From: Leptodesmis sichuanensis A121 | GTDB taxonomy: Bacteria > Cyanobacteriota > Cyanobacteriia > Leptolyngbyales > Leptolyngbyaceae | Direction of reading: 5' to 3' | NCBI RefSeq assembly: GCF_021379005.1 | Contig: NZ_CP075171.1 | Location: 4,464,001-4,528,000, forward strand | DNA length: 64,000 nucleotides | In this document: positions 19,214-28,125 of the stretch, piece after piece | Layout of the letters: each line of letters opens with the position of its first letter | Numbering within the stretch: position 1 is the first letter of the stretch | Translations under genes and position numbers: made by a program | Notes under the pieces: generated by a model | The model's input: the letters and a program-made list of their open reading frames with translations, nothing else | The model's database searches: none | What the model was told of the DNA's origin: nothing

Positions 19214-20050
19214 CTAAGTCGGCAGAATGTTGTAGCTACCAAATACCTTCAAAGTTGCCGTCTGCTCAACCAGTTTTTTCAGGGCTGCTTGCACATTAGT
19301 CTGACGAGCATCAGCCTCTAAATCCACAAAAAATAGGTAATCTCCTAAAGATTTTTTCGTCGGACGAGATTCAATTTTGCTGAGATTGATATTTTGTTCG
19401 GCGAATACTTGCAGGGGTTTCAGTAACGCTCCTGGTACGTCATGAACTGTAAACGCGAGGGAGGTATAATTTCCTCCAGGTGAAGGTTGTAACCCCAAGA
19501 CCCAGAAACGGGTGCAGTTGTCCGGATGGTCATTAATGGGACAGGCCAGCACAGGTAAGTTATAGAGTTGGGCAGCCCGTTCAGCGGCGATCGCCCCTGC
19601 CGTCAAATTATCATCCAGGTACTGTAGAGCTTCGGCGGTTGAGTTTGTGGAAATAATTTGGGCCGCAGGCAAAAACTTCTCTAGCCACTGATGGCACTGA
19701 GCTAAAGCTTGGGGGTGGGAATAGACCGTTTCAACCGCATCGATGGTTTGAGCGCGGGTAATGAACGCATGGGAAATGGGCAACACGAGCGCCTGTTGGA
19801 TCTGTAAGGTATCGCATTGCCAGAGGGTATCCAGAGTTGTGGTGACACTCCCTTCGATCGAGTTTTCTACAGGAACGACGGCTAAATCTGCCTGTCCCTG
19901 AGCTACGGCCTGAATTGTTTGGGCAATGCTGGGATAGGGACACAGAGTAGTTTCCTGCTGGGTCTGCTGATTCAGCCACGTGGAATAGCGTAACGCTGCT
20001 GCTTCTGCAAAAGTCCCTGAAGGGCCTAAATGGGCAATTAATACGGTCAT
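19214..20050 (-). CDS. pheA: Prephenate dehydratase
   Basis: Converts prephenate to phenylpyruvate for phenylalanine synthesis. 278 residues from the ATG at 20050, which follows an AAAGGA ribosome site; an ATG at 20077 would add nine residues. The N-terminus IAHLGPSGTFAEAA is diagnostic. The C-terminal ACT domain carries the phenylalanine-sensing motif ESRPTKKSLGDYLFFVD, indicating feedback inhibition by Phe. There is no fused chorismate mutase. It is divergent from the DUF1997 gene. Confidence 0.95.
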   Translation of the reverse strand: MTVLIAHLGPSGTFAEAAALRYSTWLNQQTQQETTLCPYPSIAQTIQAVAQGQADLAVVPVENSIEGSVTTTLDTLWQCDTLQIQQALVLPISHAFITRAQTIDAVETVYSHPQALAQCHQWLEKFLPAAQIISTNSTAEALQYLDDNLTAGAIAAERAAQLYNLPVLACPINDHPDNCTRFWVLGLQPSPGGNYTSLAFTVHDVPGALLKPLQVFAEQNINLSKIESRPTKKSLGDYLFFVDLEADARQTNVQAALKKLVEQTATLKVFGSYNILPT

Positions 20051-20077
20051 GCAATCTAATCCTTTATCCATTGACAA

Positions 20078-20457
20078 CAGCGAGTCTCTGAGTCCTTGTT
20101 CTCAGACTTGTCATAATGCTTTACTTTTTCCTGGCTGTGTCGTAGATAAAAACTTCTCTACGTAAAAATTCTTAATTCTCTTGCAGGAAAGGCTTTAGCT
20201 ATCCCAGACTTGATTGGGTTTTTCCAATTCTTCAAAGGAATTGCCAATTTGTAATAAAACCAGGAAAAAATAAGCAGTAAAAATACCTAATTCTTTTTAG
20301 TTTGAGGAAAAAGGTTCTTCCCAAAGGTATAGTGTTTTTACTTAAGGATGTGATGCACTTTTTTTGAGTTTATTTAAGAATAGTAATAGAAACTTAATAT
20401 AAGTTTCTCTGGTTTCTCATCAGCTACAAGCTCCTTCATTATTCATATAGTTTCCAG
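20078..20457. promoter_or_regulatory. AT-rich divergent spacer pheA / DUF1997 with a hairpin
   Basis: A 380-base AT-rich stretch with no gene. The inverted repeat AGAAACTT (20388-20395) and AAGTTTCT (20401-20408) around AATAT lies about 50 bases before the DUF1997 start and could be an operator or part of the mRNA leader. Confidence 0.45.
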
Positions 20458-21051
20458 ATGGATATTCGCTTTACGGCTTCTCAATCGGTTGATATTCCAG
20501 TGGTGGAACAGCCTGTTCCCATTCAACACTATTTACGTCAACCTCAACGTCTAGTCCGAGCTTTAGCGTCGTCGAGTCGCATCGAACATCTCGGCAGCGA
20601 TCTGTTCCGCCTGAAAATGCGTCCTCTCTTTTTTATGATGCTGAGTCTGCAACCGACAGTCGATATGAACGTCTGGGCAGAATCGGATGGTACTGTGCGG
20701 CTGCGATCGCGAAGCTGCGAAATTCTGGGAGTTGAATACATCAACGAGCGTTTTGCCTTAAATCTATCCGGCCAACTGCAGCCCCGTACTGTATCAGGGA
20801 TGACGCATTTGCAGGGAAGGGCCGATCTGGAAGTGATGATTGTCGAGCTTCCCCCACCGTTTCTCTTCACTCCCAGGCCAATTTTGGAAACAACGGGTAA
20901 TGGATTGCTGAAAAGTGTTTTATTAACCGTTAAACAACGCCTGGTGCACCAGCTTGTGTCTGACTACCAGTTGTGGGCCAATACTCAAAGCCTGGAAGAG
21001 ACTCCTCTGCAATCAGGTGTTCTATTGCCTAACAACAGCCCAGCCATCTAG
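20458..21051 (+). CDS. DUF1997 family protein
   Basis: 197 residues without signal peptide or membrane helix. It begins MDIRFTASQSVDIPV and has alternating beta-rich segments (RLRSRSCEILGVEYI, FALNLSGQL) ending in a helix LLTVKQRLVHQLVSDYQLW, which I recognise as the DUF1997 fold of cyanobacteria and chloroplasts (a SRPBCC-like, lipid/ligand-binding type). Function not established. Convergent with rnhB, 9 bases apart. Confidence 0.8.
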   Translation: MDIRFTASQSVDIPVVEQPVPIQHYLRQPQRLVRALASSSRIEHLGSDLFRLKMRPLFFMMLSLQPTVDMNVWAESDGTVRLRSRSCEILGVEYINERFALNLSGQLQPRTVSGMTHLQGRADLEVMIVELPPPFLFTPRPILETTGNGLLKSVLLTVKQRLVHQLVSDYQLWANTQSLEETPLQSGVLLPNNSPAI

Positions 21052-21060
21052 GTTACGGCT

Positions 21061-21747
21061 TTATCCCTTTACTCCTTCACCCTCCCCTCCTGTCAATTGG
21101 GCAGTTGGGATGCACCTGCAGGGGCCAAAAGAGGTGCGGTGGTAAGGTGAGGGGCCAAATTGTTGGAGTGCCCGTCGGTGGGCATGGGTACCATAGCCTT
21201 TATTGCTGGCCAGGTCGTACTGAGGGTAGCGAACTGCAAGGCGGGAAATTAACTCATCCCGCCAGACTTTCGCAATAATACTGGCCGCTGCGATCGCCAG
21301 AGACGTTTGATCGCCTTTAACCAGAGTTTGCTGAGGGACTGCTAATCCAGGAATCCTTTGATTGCCGTCAATCAAACATAAATCTGGCTGAACTTTTAGT
21401 CGCAGAACTGCCCGTTTCATCGCCAGGAGAGAAGCCTGCAAAATGTTCAGGCGATCGATTTCCCGAACTGAGGCATACCCAATTCGACAATCCACTGCCA
21501 AAGCTTTGATCTGAGTTGCCAGATGCTGACGTTGGAGGGCCGATAGTTGCTTACTATCAGTGACTCCTGCCAGCGTCAAATCTGCCAGGGCGGAATCTGG
21601 CAGGATGACTGCCGCCGCCACCACTGGCCCAAACAGGCAACCCCGCCCCACCTCATCGACCCCAGCCACAATTCCTGAGGAACTTTGCTCTAGGCTTAAG
21701 CCCGGAATTTCTGGCTGGTCGGTTAATTTCTGCCTCCTGGATGGCAT
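21061..21747 (-). CDS. rnhB: Ribonuclease HII
   Basis: Cuts RNA in RNA/DNA hybrids and removes misincorporated ribonucleotides. 228 residues. The catalytic residues are in VDEVGRGCLFGP (Asp, Glu), LIDGN (Asp) and the KGDQTS/AAASIIAK region. The gene begins 3 bases after the rne stop codon, so it is translated from the rne-rnhB transcript, an arrangement familiar in cyanobacteria. The last ~10 residues (GGEGEGVKG) are low-complexity. Confidence 0.95.
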   Translation of the reverse strand: MPSRRQKLTDQPEIPGLSLEQSSSGIVAGVDEVGRGCLFGPVVAAAVILPDSALADLTLAGVTDSKQLSALQRQHLATQIKALAVDCRIGYASVREIDRLNILQASLLAMKRAVLRLKVQPDLCLIDGNQRIPGLAVPQQTLVKGDQTSLAIAAASIIAKVWRDELISRLAVRYPQYDLASNKGYGTHAHRRALQQFGPSPYHRTSFGPCRCIPTAQLTGGEGEGVKG

Positions 21748-21750
21748 CGC

Positions 21751-23877
21751 TTACTCAGAAACAGTGGCTGAAGAACGGCGACGACGGCGACGAAGTGGCC
21801 CATTCTCTGGCTGCTCCGTTTCTACATCAGTCTGTACAGCTTCAGATTCTGGTAGGGACTCAGATGGAGCAGGAGCCGCGATCGCCTCCCGTTCAAGACT
21901 GCCATCTTCGCTTTGGGTTTTATTTTTCAGGATTGGCGCATTGGAAGTGACAGGGGCTGGCGATCGTGGAGATTCTCCAGGCAGCACAACCGATACCACC
22001 GCTGACTGAGGATTTTTCACTTCTTGTTGGGTCAGCACCAGGGGAGAAATGCCCATCCAGGCGTAAACATCCTGTTCGTCGGGGGTCATTTCCACAGTCA
22101 CCAATTCGGGTGGTTCGGTAGAACGGGGTTCCCGTCTTCCCCGACCCCGCTTTTCTTCTAACCCACTTTCTACGGGGGCGGCACTGTCCTTCTCGTAGGT
22201 CGTGGTTGGCAGCGTATCCATTTCGCGATCGGGGCCACTATCTCGCCGTCCCCGGCCTCGTCGTCCTCGGCCCGCAGGTTCCGGTCTAGATTTACTCTCC
22301 GGCTCTTCTCCATCTATCCCAGGTTCTGGCCCACCGTTGCCGCCCTCAAAGGTATGGGTACGGCCCTCTTCCCAGGAGGCTCGGCCCCTTTCTCGACTAA
22401 GCTCCTCACCCACCCGACGGCGGCGACGGCGGCGATTACTCGAGCCAGCATCCTGATACCCTGAGTAGCTGATGGCCTCAGTTAACTCATCTCCTTCTTC
22501 ATCCTCCCGGTCTTCCCAGGGAAATTCGGTTGGTAAAGGGATATCTGGTAGATCCCGACCTCTGCCCCCCCGATCGAAGGATCGGGATTCCCGCAGAGCT
22601 GTAACCACAGGTCGCTCTGCCCCTTCCTCCGATGGCTCTGGTTCTCCAGGCAAGTGCACCAAATGCCCCGCTCCTCCACAGGCTGGACAGGGACGACCGA
22701 ATAATTCGTAGATGTTCTTGCCTTGCCGCTTGCGAGTTAATTCAACCAGTCCCAGTTCTGATAATTGAGCAATTTGGGGTCGGGCTTTGTCGGCTCGTAG
22801 TGCCCGGTTGAAATGTTCTAACACCTGAAGCTGATCGCGGCGGGAATCCATATCAATGAAGTCCACGATGATCACACCAGCAATATTGCGTAACCGGAGC
22901 TGACGAGCAACCTCGGTGGCCGCTTCACAGTTCGTCCAGAGTACAGTTTCGCGGGCTGTGGCCGATCGCGTGAAGGAACCGGAGTTCACATCAATGACGG
23001 TCAGTGCTTCGGTGCGTTCAATGATGATGTAACCTCCAGAGGGCAAGTCTACTCTGGGTTTCAGGGCTTCCCGAATGGCGGCGTTGACCCGGAAGTACTC
23101 CAGAATGGGGATGCGATCGCGGTGCTGGTCGATCAATACCCCCTGGGGTAACTTGCCTGCTCCCCAGTTGAGCAAATGTTGCTTCACCCGTCTCAACCCC
23201 GTATGGGAATCGACGACAATCCGGTTGACATCGCTGCTATAAACATCCCGTAACACCCGTTGAATAAAGTCATCATCCCGATTCAGCAATGCAGGGGCAC
23301 GAGTAATACTGGCTTCCTGGCAAATGTCTACCCATTGTTTCTGGAGCGCTTCCAGATCCTCAATGATGGCATCTTCGGGCATTCCTTCCGCTTCGGTTCT
23401 GACCACCAGACCCATTCCTTGAGGTTTGATCAGAATGGCCAGGGCACGGAGTCGATTTCGTTCATTTTCGTTGCGAATTCGTCGGGAAAGGTTGACTCCT
23501 TTACCACTCGGCATCAAAACCAGATAACGGCCTGGTAAGGAGATATTTCCGGTAAGCCGTGGCCCTTTATTGCCTGTTGGCTCTTTCATCACCTGAACCA
23601 ACACCTTCTGTTGGGGGCGCAGCAATTCGGTGATGGAACCCGCTGCCCGTTGCAAGCGCAGTGGCCCTAAGTCGCTGACATGAATAAACCCATTGCGCTC
23701 GGCATCTCCGATATTGACAAAGGCGGCATCAATTCCGGGCAGAACGTTTTCTACCACTCCTAAATAAACATCACCAACCTGGTGGGTTCCTGTCGCAACA
23801 ATAAGCTCTTGAATCTGATCTTCTGAAAATACGGCAGCAATGCGATGCTGTTCCGCGATAATAATTTGCTTCGGCAT
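21751..23877 (-). CDS. rne: Ribonuclease E (Rne/Rng family)
   Basis: A 5'-sensing endoribonuclease in mRNA decay and rRNA/tRNA maturation. 708 residues. S1 domain at about 35-125, DNase I-like catalytic motif TVIDVNSGSFT near 300 and DFIDMD near 345, and the Zn-link CPACGG near 405. The C-terminal ~290 residues are acidic and disordered with Arg-rich patches (RRRRRRRVGEE, RGRRGRGRR), ending in RRRRRRSSATVSE. That ending matches the arginine-rich peptide through which cyanobacterial RNase E is known to recruit PNPase. A GAGGA-like ribosome site precedes the ATG. rnhB is co-transcribed. Confidence 0.96.
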   Translation of the reverse strand: MPKQIIIAEQHRIAAVFSEDQIQELIVATGTHQVGDVYLGVVENVLPGIDAAFVNIGDAERNGFIHVSDLGPLRLQRAAGSITELLRPQQKVLVQVMKEPTGNKGPRLTGNISLPGRYLVLMPSGKGVNLSRRIRNENERNRLRALAILIKPQGMGLVVRTEAEGMPEDAIIEDLEALQKQWVDICQEASITRAPALLNRDDDFIQRVLRDVYSSDVNRIVVDSHTGLRRVKQHLLNWGAGKLPQGVLIDQHRDRIPILEYFRVNAAIREALKPRVDLPSGGYIIIERTEALTVIDVNSGSFTRSATARETVLWTNCEAATEVARQLRLRNIAGVIIVDFIDMDSRRDQLQVLEHFNRALRADKARPQIAQLSELGLVELTRKRQGKNIYELFGRPCPACGGAGHLVHLPGEPEPSEEGAERPVVTALRESRSFDRGGRGRDLPDIPLPTEFPWEDREDEEGDELTEAISYSGYQDAGSSNRRRRRRRVGEELSRERGRASWEEGRTHTFEGGNGGPEPGIDGEEPESKSRPEPAGRGRRGRGRRDSGPDREMDTLPTTTYEKDSAAPVESGLEEKRGRGRREPRSTEPPELVTVEMTPDEQDVYAWMGISPLVLTQQEVKNPQSAVVSVVLPGESPRSPAPVTSNAPILKNKTQSEDGSLEREAIAAPAPSESLPESEAVQTDVETEQPENGPLRRRRRRSSATVSE

Positions 23878-24227
23878 TCAATTTCCTCAAATTTTGGCGA
23901 TCGCAAGGGAGTCTAAGTTCCCATTAACCTCTCTACTTGCTTTCATGGTTACGCTGCCACTTGTGATACAAGATGAAGGCTATGGAGATGCAGCAAATCA
24001 ATCCCGTTGAAAGGGTTAAGACAGCCTGGAAGTACCTAGCCACAACAAATGACAACTGAGCCAAATAACTGTTGCTCTAAACCTGACCATCCTTCACTTT
24101 TGGCGATCAAGCTTTGTTCATTAGTAGAAAGCTTAGTCAAGCAAGCTGTGCCCAATAAAATGACTGGCTATAGAGCGGTTCCCCAGGAACTTTCAGTCGG
24201 CAACAGCTTCTGTTGAAATGCATTATA
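23878..24227 (-). promoter_or_regulatory. Long rne leader with candidate promoter
   Basis: On the minus strand a perfect -10 hexamer TATAAT lies at 24222-24227 with a poor -35 (TGGCTT at 17-base spacing). Transcription from there would give a leader of roughly 340 bases before the rne ATG. No open frame is supported. Long, self-regulated rne leaders are known in E. coli and described in cyanobacteria. Confidence 0.45.
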
Positions 24228-24335
24228 GCGTGTGGAGCTTCGTAAGCCACGAAAATTCAAAAATCAATAAAGAAGGAATAGCACAAGGAAGTTTTAAGTT
24301 TTCAGTTCTAAGTGCTCAATGCTCAGTTGGAGTTT

Positions 24336-24409
24336 AAACCAAGTCCAGCTAGAGAACGGTCGTTTTCCGATCAGAGAAACTCCGGTTCTGGACTTGGACA
24401 AGGTTTAAA
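24336..24409. repeat. 74-bp intergenic repeat, copy 2
   Basis: Same element as at 7849-7922, in the same orientation. Here the left end reads GTTTAAACC, so the outer inverted repeat with GGTTTAAAAC is longest in this copy. It is flanked on both sides by AGTGCTCAATGCTCAG / CTGAGCACTCAACACT, an imperfect inverted repeat that encloses the element. It lies between rne and the end of the DUF2344 radical SAM gene. Confidence 0.9.
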
Positions 24410-24437
24410 ACTCAAAACTGAGCACTCAACACTAACA

Positions 24438-24475
24438 AGAGGTTTTAGGTGTCAGCCAGAGGTTTTAGGTGTCAG
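24438..24475. repeat. 20-bp direct repeat overlapping a gene end
   Basis: AGAGGTTTTAGGTGTCAG occurs twice with a 20-base period. The stop codon of the radical SAM gene (24465-24467) lies in the second unit, so the duplication happened at the 3' end of that gene. Confidence 0.8.
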
Positions 24476-27131
24476 GATTGGCTAGCAATAAGTTTTCTCG
24501 ATGAACGTGAAGCAGTTGTAATTCTTGACCGGAAACTTGTTCCAACATTTTTACAACATGGTCAGGACGGAGTAGGGTGCCGTCGTTGCGACAACTGCCA
24601 GTATAGCGGAGGCAGATGGAGGGGGGTGGGGGGTGGGGGGTGGGGGGTGGGGAATTTTGACTCTCAGTTGATGAGATTAGTTGCAGGGTGAACAGGCGAT
24701 CGCGCAGATTCACCTGCTGTACCTTACCGGATTTGGTGGTTTGCTCGAACCAGATTTCTGTTTCAGACAGCACTTTGTCAATCCATGCCTGCCATGCTTC
24801 CAGGCCAGGAAAGATAGCTGCCGGGTCGCTGGGAATTACTCCAAGGGACAGGGTATATACGGCCCGTTCCAGTAACTGGGTGGCGGATGGAGTCGTGATA
24901 TCAACTGCTTCAATGGCATAAATCGGCAGATCGGCAGGCAGTTGGGCCGATAGGGCGACCTGAAAATCCTCCAGGTTCATGGATCTGGTTAATTCAAAGT
25001 CCACCAGTTCGCCGCTGCTGGTTGCGCCCAGGGGCAGAGCATTGGCGGGAATAATGCGTGGCCCCGGATGGAAACCGCCTGTGAAAGTGATTGGCAGAGC
25101 GGCTCGACGAACGGCGCGATCGAGCAAGCGCATCAAGTCCAGGTGGCTGAGGAACGCCATTTCTCCCAACTTGCCTAACTTCACCCGTAACCGCTGTGCC
25201 CGGTGCTGATTGGGGACAAAGTGACCTGCAAAGTTGGGAATTGGAGGGGGCGGCACGACAATGTTATGGCCAAAATCAGTACTGCACACTCCACAGTGAG
25301 AACAGCCCTCGAAGGAGCAGTCAGGTATGGTGGCGGCTGCCAGAGCGCGTTGCAGGTCATCCTTTAGCCATTGTTTGTCGATTCCTGTATTGAGGTGATC
25401 CCAGGGAAGAGGAGCGTCGTAGAGATTTTGGGTTTCGGATTCAAACAGGTTCCATTCCCCATTTTCGACCTGACGATATTTCCAGGTGAGGCCCGCTTCC
25501 GCGATCGCCTCTGTCCAAGCCGCGAAGGCCCGATCCAGGCTTTCCCACCAGGAATCCATTCCGGCTCCCAATTCCCAGGCGCGACGAATGACCGGAGCCA
25601 GACGGCGATCGCCCCGTCCCACGAAGTCTTCCATTGCTGAGATGCGAACATCGGTAAAGTTAACCTTCAACCCCCGAATGCGTCGGAATTCTTCCTTTAA
25701 CAGGGCTTGCTTGCGTTCAAATTCCGCTGTTGAGACAGAATGCCACTGAAATGGCGTATGGGGTTTGGGTGTGAAATTGGAGATGGTCAGGTTGAAGTTT
25801 AGGGGCTTTCTGCCCTTCATGCGGCACTCTTGCTGTAGCCAGCGGACGGTTTCGGCAATGCCCAGCACATCCACATCCGTTTCACCCGGTAGGCCAATCA
25901 TGAAATACAACTTGACACGATTCCAACCCTGCTCATAAGCCGTTTTGACTCCCCGTAGCAGTTCTTCGTTGGTTAACCCTTTATTAATAATGTCCCGCAG
26001 CCGTTGGGTGCCTGCTTCTGGAGCAAAGGTGAGGCCAGCCTGACGAGTTCCGCCCAGAATGTGGGCAATGTTTTCATCAAACCGATCGACCCGTTGACTG
26101 GGCAGAGACAGAGAGATATTTTCGTCCTTCAAACGATTCTTAATCTCGACCCCAACGGCAGGCAAGGCCAGGTAGTCAGAGCAACTCAGGGACAGGAGAG
26201 AAAATTCATTGTATCCGGTGGCCCGCATCCCTGCTGCGATCGCTTCAACCACAGCTTCTGGTTCGACATCACGGGCAGGACGAGTGAGCATTCCTGGTTG
26301 GCAGAATCGGCAACCTCGTGTACAGCCGCGCCGAATTTCCACGGTCAGGCGATCGTGCACTGTCTCGACGTAGGGAACCAGGCCGATCGAGTAAGCAGGC
26401 ATGGGAGTTGCGACCCGCCGCAGGATGCGCTCAGGCACATCAGAACGGTTGGGATAGACGGAGCCATCGGCAGCCATGTCATAAAACTGAGGTACATACA
26501 CGCCCGGAATTTGGGCCAGATCGAGCAATAATTCTTGCCGACTTAACCCAGCCGCTTTCCCTTCCTGAAGCACCAGGCCAATTTCAGGTAGTAACTCTTC
26601 TCCGTCTCCTAAAGCAATGAAATCAAAAAAGTCGGCATAGGGTTCAGGGTTGGAGGTGGCGGTTTGGCCTCCAGCAAAGATAAGGGGGTAAGGGATTGGG
26701 GATTGGGGATTAGGGATTAGGGATTGGCGTTCTTGCCAGGTGAGGGGGATTCCGGCTAAGTCCAGCATTTCCAGAATGTTGGTGGCTCCCAGTTCGTAGC
26801 TGAGGCTGAATCCCAGGATGTCGAAGTTGGTGAGGGGGCGACGGGACTCGACAGCGAATAGGGGAGTTTGAGTGTTGCGAAGTTTGGCGGCTAAATCGGG
26901 GGCGGGGAGGTAAGCCCGATCGCACAGTTGCTGGGGTTGGGCATTGAGAATGTTGTACAGAATAATGTGACCCAGGTTAGAAGCCCCCACTTCGTAGACT
27001 TCTGGATAAGTCAGTGCCCAGCGAACGGTTGCTGATTCCCAGGGTTTATGGACGGCCCCTAATTCATTGCCCAGGTAACGGGCGGGTCGCAAGATTTCTG
27101 AAGTCAGGAGGGTTTCGATCGCAACGGACAC
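24465..27131 (-). CDS. Radical SAM protein with C-terminal DUF2344 (TIGR03960/TIGR03936 type)
   Basis: 888 residues from the GTG at 27131 (MSVAIETLLTSEILRPARYLG), which follows an AAGGA ribosome site; an ATG at 27221 would overlap the preceding gene and add 30 atypical residues. Order: B12-binding-like domain, radical SAM core with RRGCTRGCRFCQPG (C-x3-C-x2-C), a Cys cluster CSHCGVCS near residue 615, then the DUF2344 domain (MAFLSHLDLMRLLDRA onward). The exact reaction is unknown to me. Two 7-bp tandem repeats lie in the coding frame: one encodes [11 protein letters not shown], the other a PPPTPHPPPP tract. Both seem to sit in loops, since flanking domains are intact. Confidence 0.9.
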   Translation of the reverse strand: MSVAIETLLTSEILRPARYLGNELGAVHKPWESATVRWALTYPEVYEVGASNLGHIILYNILNAQPQQLCDRAYLPAPDLAAKLRNTQTPLFAVESRRPLTNFDILGFSLSYELGATNILEMLDLAGIPLTWQERQSLIPNPQSPIPYPLIFAGGQTATSNPEPYADFFDFIALGDGEELLPEIGLVLQEGKAAGLSRQELLLDLAQIPGVYVPQFYDMAADGSVYPNRSDVPERILRRVATPMPAYSIGLVPYVETVHDRLTVEIRRGCTRGCRFCQPGMLTRPARDVEPEAVVEAIAAGMRATGYNEFSLLSLSCSDYLALPAVGVEIKNRLKDENISLSLPSQRVDRFDENIAHILGGTRQAGLTFAPEAGTQRLRDIINKGLTNEELLRGVKTAYEQGWNRVKLYFMIGLPGETDVDVLGIAETVRWLQQECRMKGRKPLNFNLTISNFTPKPHTPFQWHSVSTAEFERKQALLKEEFRRIRGLKVNFTDVRISAMEDFVGRGDRRLAPVIRRAWELGAGMDSWWESLDRAFAAWTEAIAEAGLTWKYRQVENGEWNLFESETQNLYDAPLPWDHLNTGIDKQWLKDDLQRALAAATIPDCSFEGCSHCGVCSTDFGHNIVVPPPPIPNFAGHFVPNQHRAQRLRVKLGKLGEMAFLSHLDLMRLLDRAVRRAALPITFTGGFHPGPRIIPANALPLGATSSGELVDFELTRSMNLEDFQVALSAQLPADLPIYAIEAVDITTPSATQLLERAVYTLSLGVIPSDPAAIFPGLEAWQAWIDKVLSETEIWFEQTTKSGKVQQVNLRDRLFTLQLISSTESQNSPPPTPHPPPPSICLRYTGSCRNDGTLLRPDHVVKMLEQVSGQELQLLHVHRENLLLANPDT
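24621..24652. repeat. (GGGGGGT)n tract inside a gene, G-quadruplex-prone
   Basis: Four runs of six G and one of four G separated by single T (T at 24627, 24634, 24641, 24648), a 7-base period. It lies in the coding region of the DUF2344 radical SAM protein, on the strand opposite to the mRNA, and encodes the Pro-rich PPPTPHPPPP stretch. Confidence 0.9.
26692..26727. repeat. 7-bp tandem repeat (GGATTRG) inside a gene
   Basis: GATT recurs at 26694, 26701, 26708, 26715 and 26722. It is the reverse complement of the intergenic repeat at 4376-4407. It is read in frame as [11 protein letters not shown] within the B12-binding-like domain of the radical SAM protein. Confidence 0.88.
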
Positions 27132-27207
27132 TGGGCACCAATCCTTCTCGTCAACAGCACAGAACCAACACTGCCAGTATACTGAAGGGCGATCGGCCTT
27201 GCGTGCG

Positions 27208-27855
27208 TTATGCGTCTTCAAAGGTGTCTTTGAGGACGGTGCGAGCGGCGAGATGGTTGCGGGTAGAAGTCAAAATTTCCGCTTCCCGTTCTAATCGGGC
27301 TGCTGTATCTTGCATTTCTAGTAGCAGTTGCTGCTCTTCCGCCACTCCATAGAGATTGCTAGCGACCCAATAGGACAACTCTAAAGGCAACTCGGGAATG
27401 GTATCTGGAAGTTCAATTTCTTGCTCGGTGAGTTTTGCAGACAGCCGAACGACATCCCGCAGCAGTTGTGCAACTGAATCAGCTAAAGGTCTGAGATCTT
27501 GCTCGGGAGGTGCGTCTTCAATCCACTCTACTAAACCGACGCGGTAAGGCTTTTCACGGACATATTCCAACACTCGAAACCGTTGTTGCCCGATCGTGCG
27601 GATTTTCATGCGATCGTCAGGCAACCGTTGAAATTGAACAATCTCAGCGCAGCAACCCACTGTAGCAGGTTTCCCTTGGGCCTGATCCCACATCAAAACA
27701 CCAAAACGGCGATCCGTTTCCAGAATGGTATTCATCATGATGCGATAACGGAACTCAAAGATGTGCAAAGGAAGAGGTCGGCCTGGAAATAGAACGACTT
27801 CTGGCAAGGGAAACAGAGGAAGTTCACGAACCGCGATCGAAGATGAGGATGCCAT
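27208..27855 (-). CDS. Lon N-terminal (substrate-binding) domain protein
   Basis: 215 residues, starting after AGGAG with MASSSSIAVRELPLFPLPEVV. The LPLFPLPEVVLFPG and LHIFEFRYRIM motifs define the N-terminal domain of Lon (PF02190); no AAA+ or protease domain follows, so it is the stand-alone form. The C-terminal half is helical with a coiled-coil-like LLLEMQDTAARLEREAEIL. Function unknown, perhaps peptide binding. Probably co-transcribed with the downstream radical SAM gene, 76 bases away. Confidence 0.88.
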   Translation of the reverse strand: MASSSSIAVRELPLFPLPEVVLFPGRPLPLHIFEFRYRIMMNTILETDRRFGVLMWDQAQGKPATVGCCAEIVQFQRLPDDRMKIRTIGQQRFRVLEYVREKPYRVGLVEWIEDAPPEQDLRPLADSVAQLLRDVVRLSAKLTEQEIELPDTIPELPLELSYWVASNLYGVAEEQQLLLEMQDTAARLEREAEILTSTRNHLAARTVLKDTFEDA

Positions 27856-28125
27856 TAGTCTCCTGTCAAAGATGGCTGTTTCTCTATACTGTAGCCCATC
27901 TCGGTTGAGGAGGGGAGTTAGGGGGTGGGGATTGGGAATTGTTTAGATCAGGAGGTGATTGATACCCAATCCAGCTTTAGAGTAGCGGTATTGGTAGGGG
28001 CGTGGCATTCGGTCATCAATCTTGAGGCTTAGTTCCAATCTCTCTACCGCATACTACGCCCGTACACAAAATAGTGCCCTTCATGCAGTACCCTTTACGG
28101 AACGGATTCCATAGAGAAGGTAAAT

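Noticed and set aside
22202-22456. Arg/Ser-rich open frame antisense to the rne tail
   Set aside because: Complement of the low-complexity C-terminal region of RNase E; composition is explained by that.
24465-27221. ATG at 27221 as the start of the radical SAM/DUF2344 gene
   Set aside because: It would overlap the Lon-domain gene and add 30 Trp/Cys-rich residues absent from the family; GTG 27131 has AAGGA upstream.
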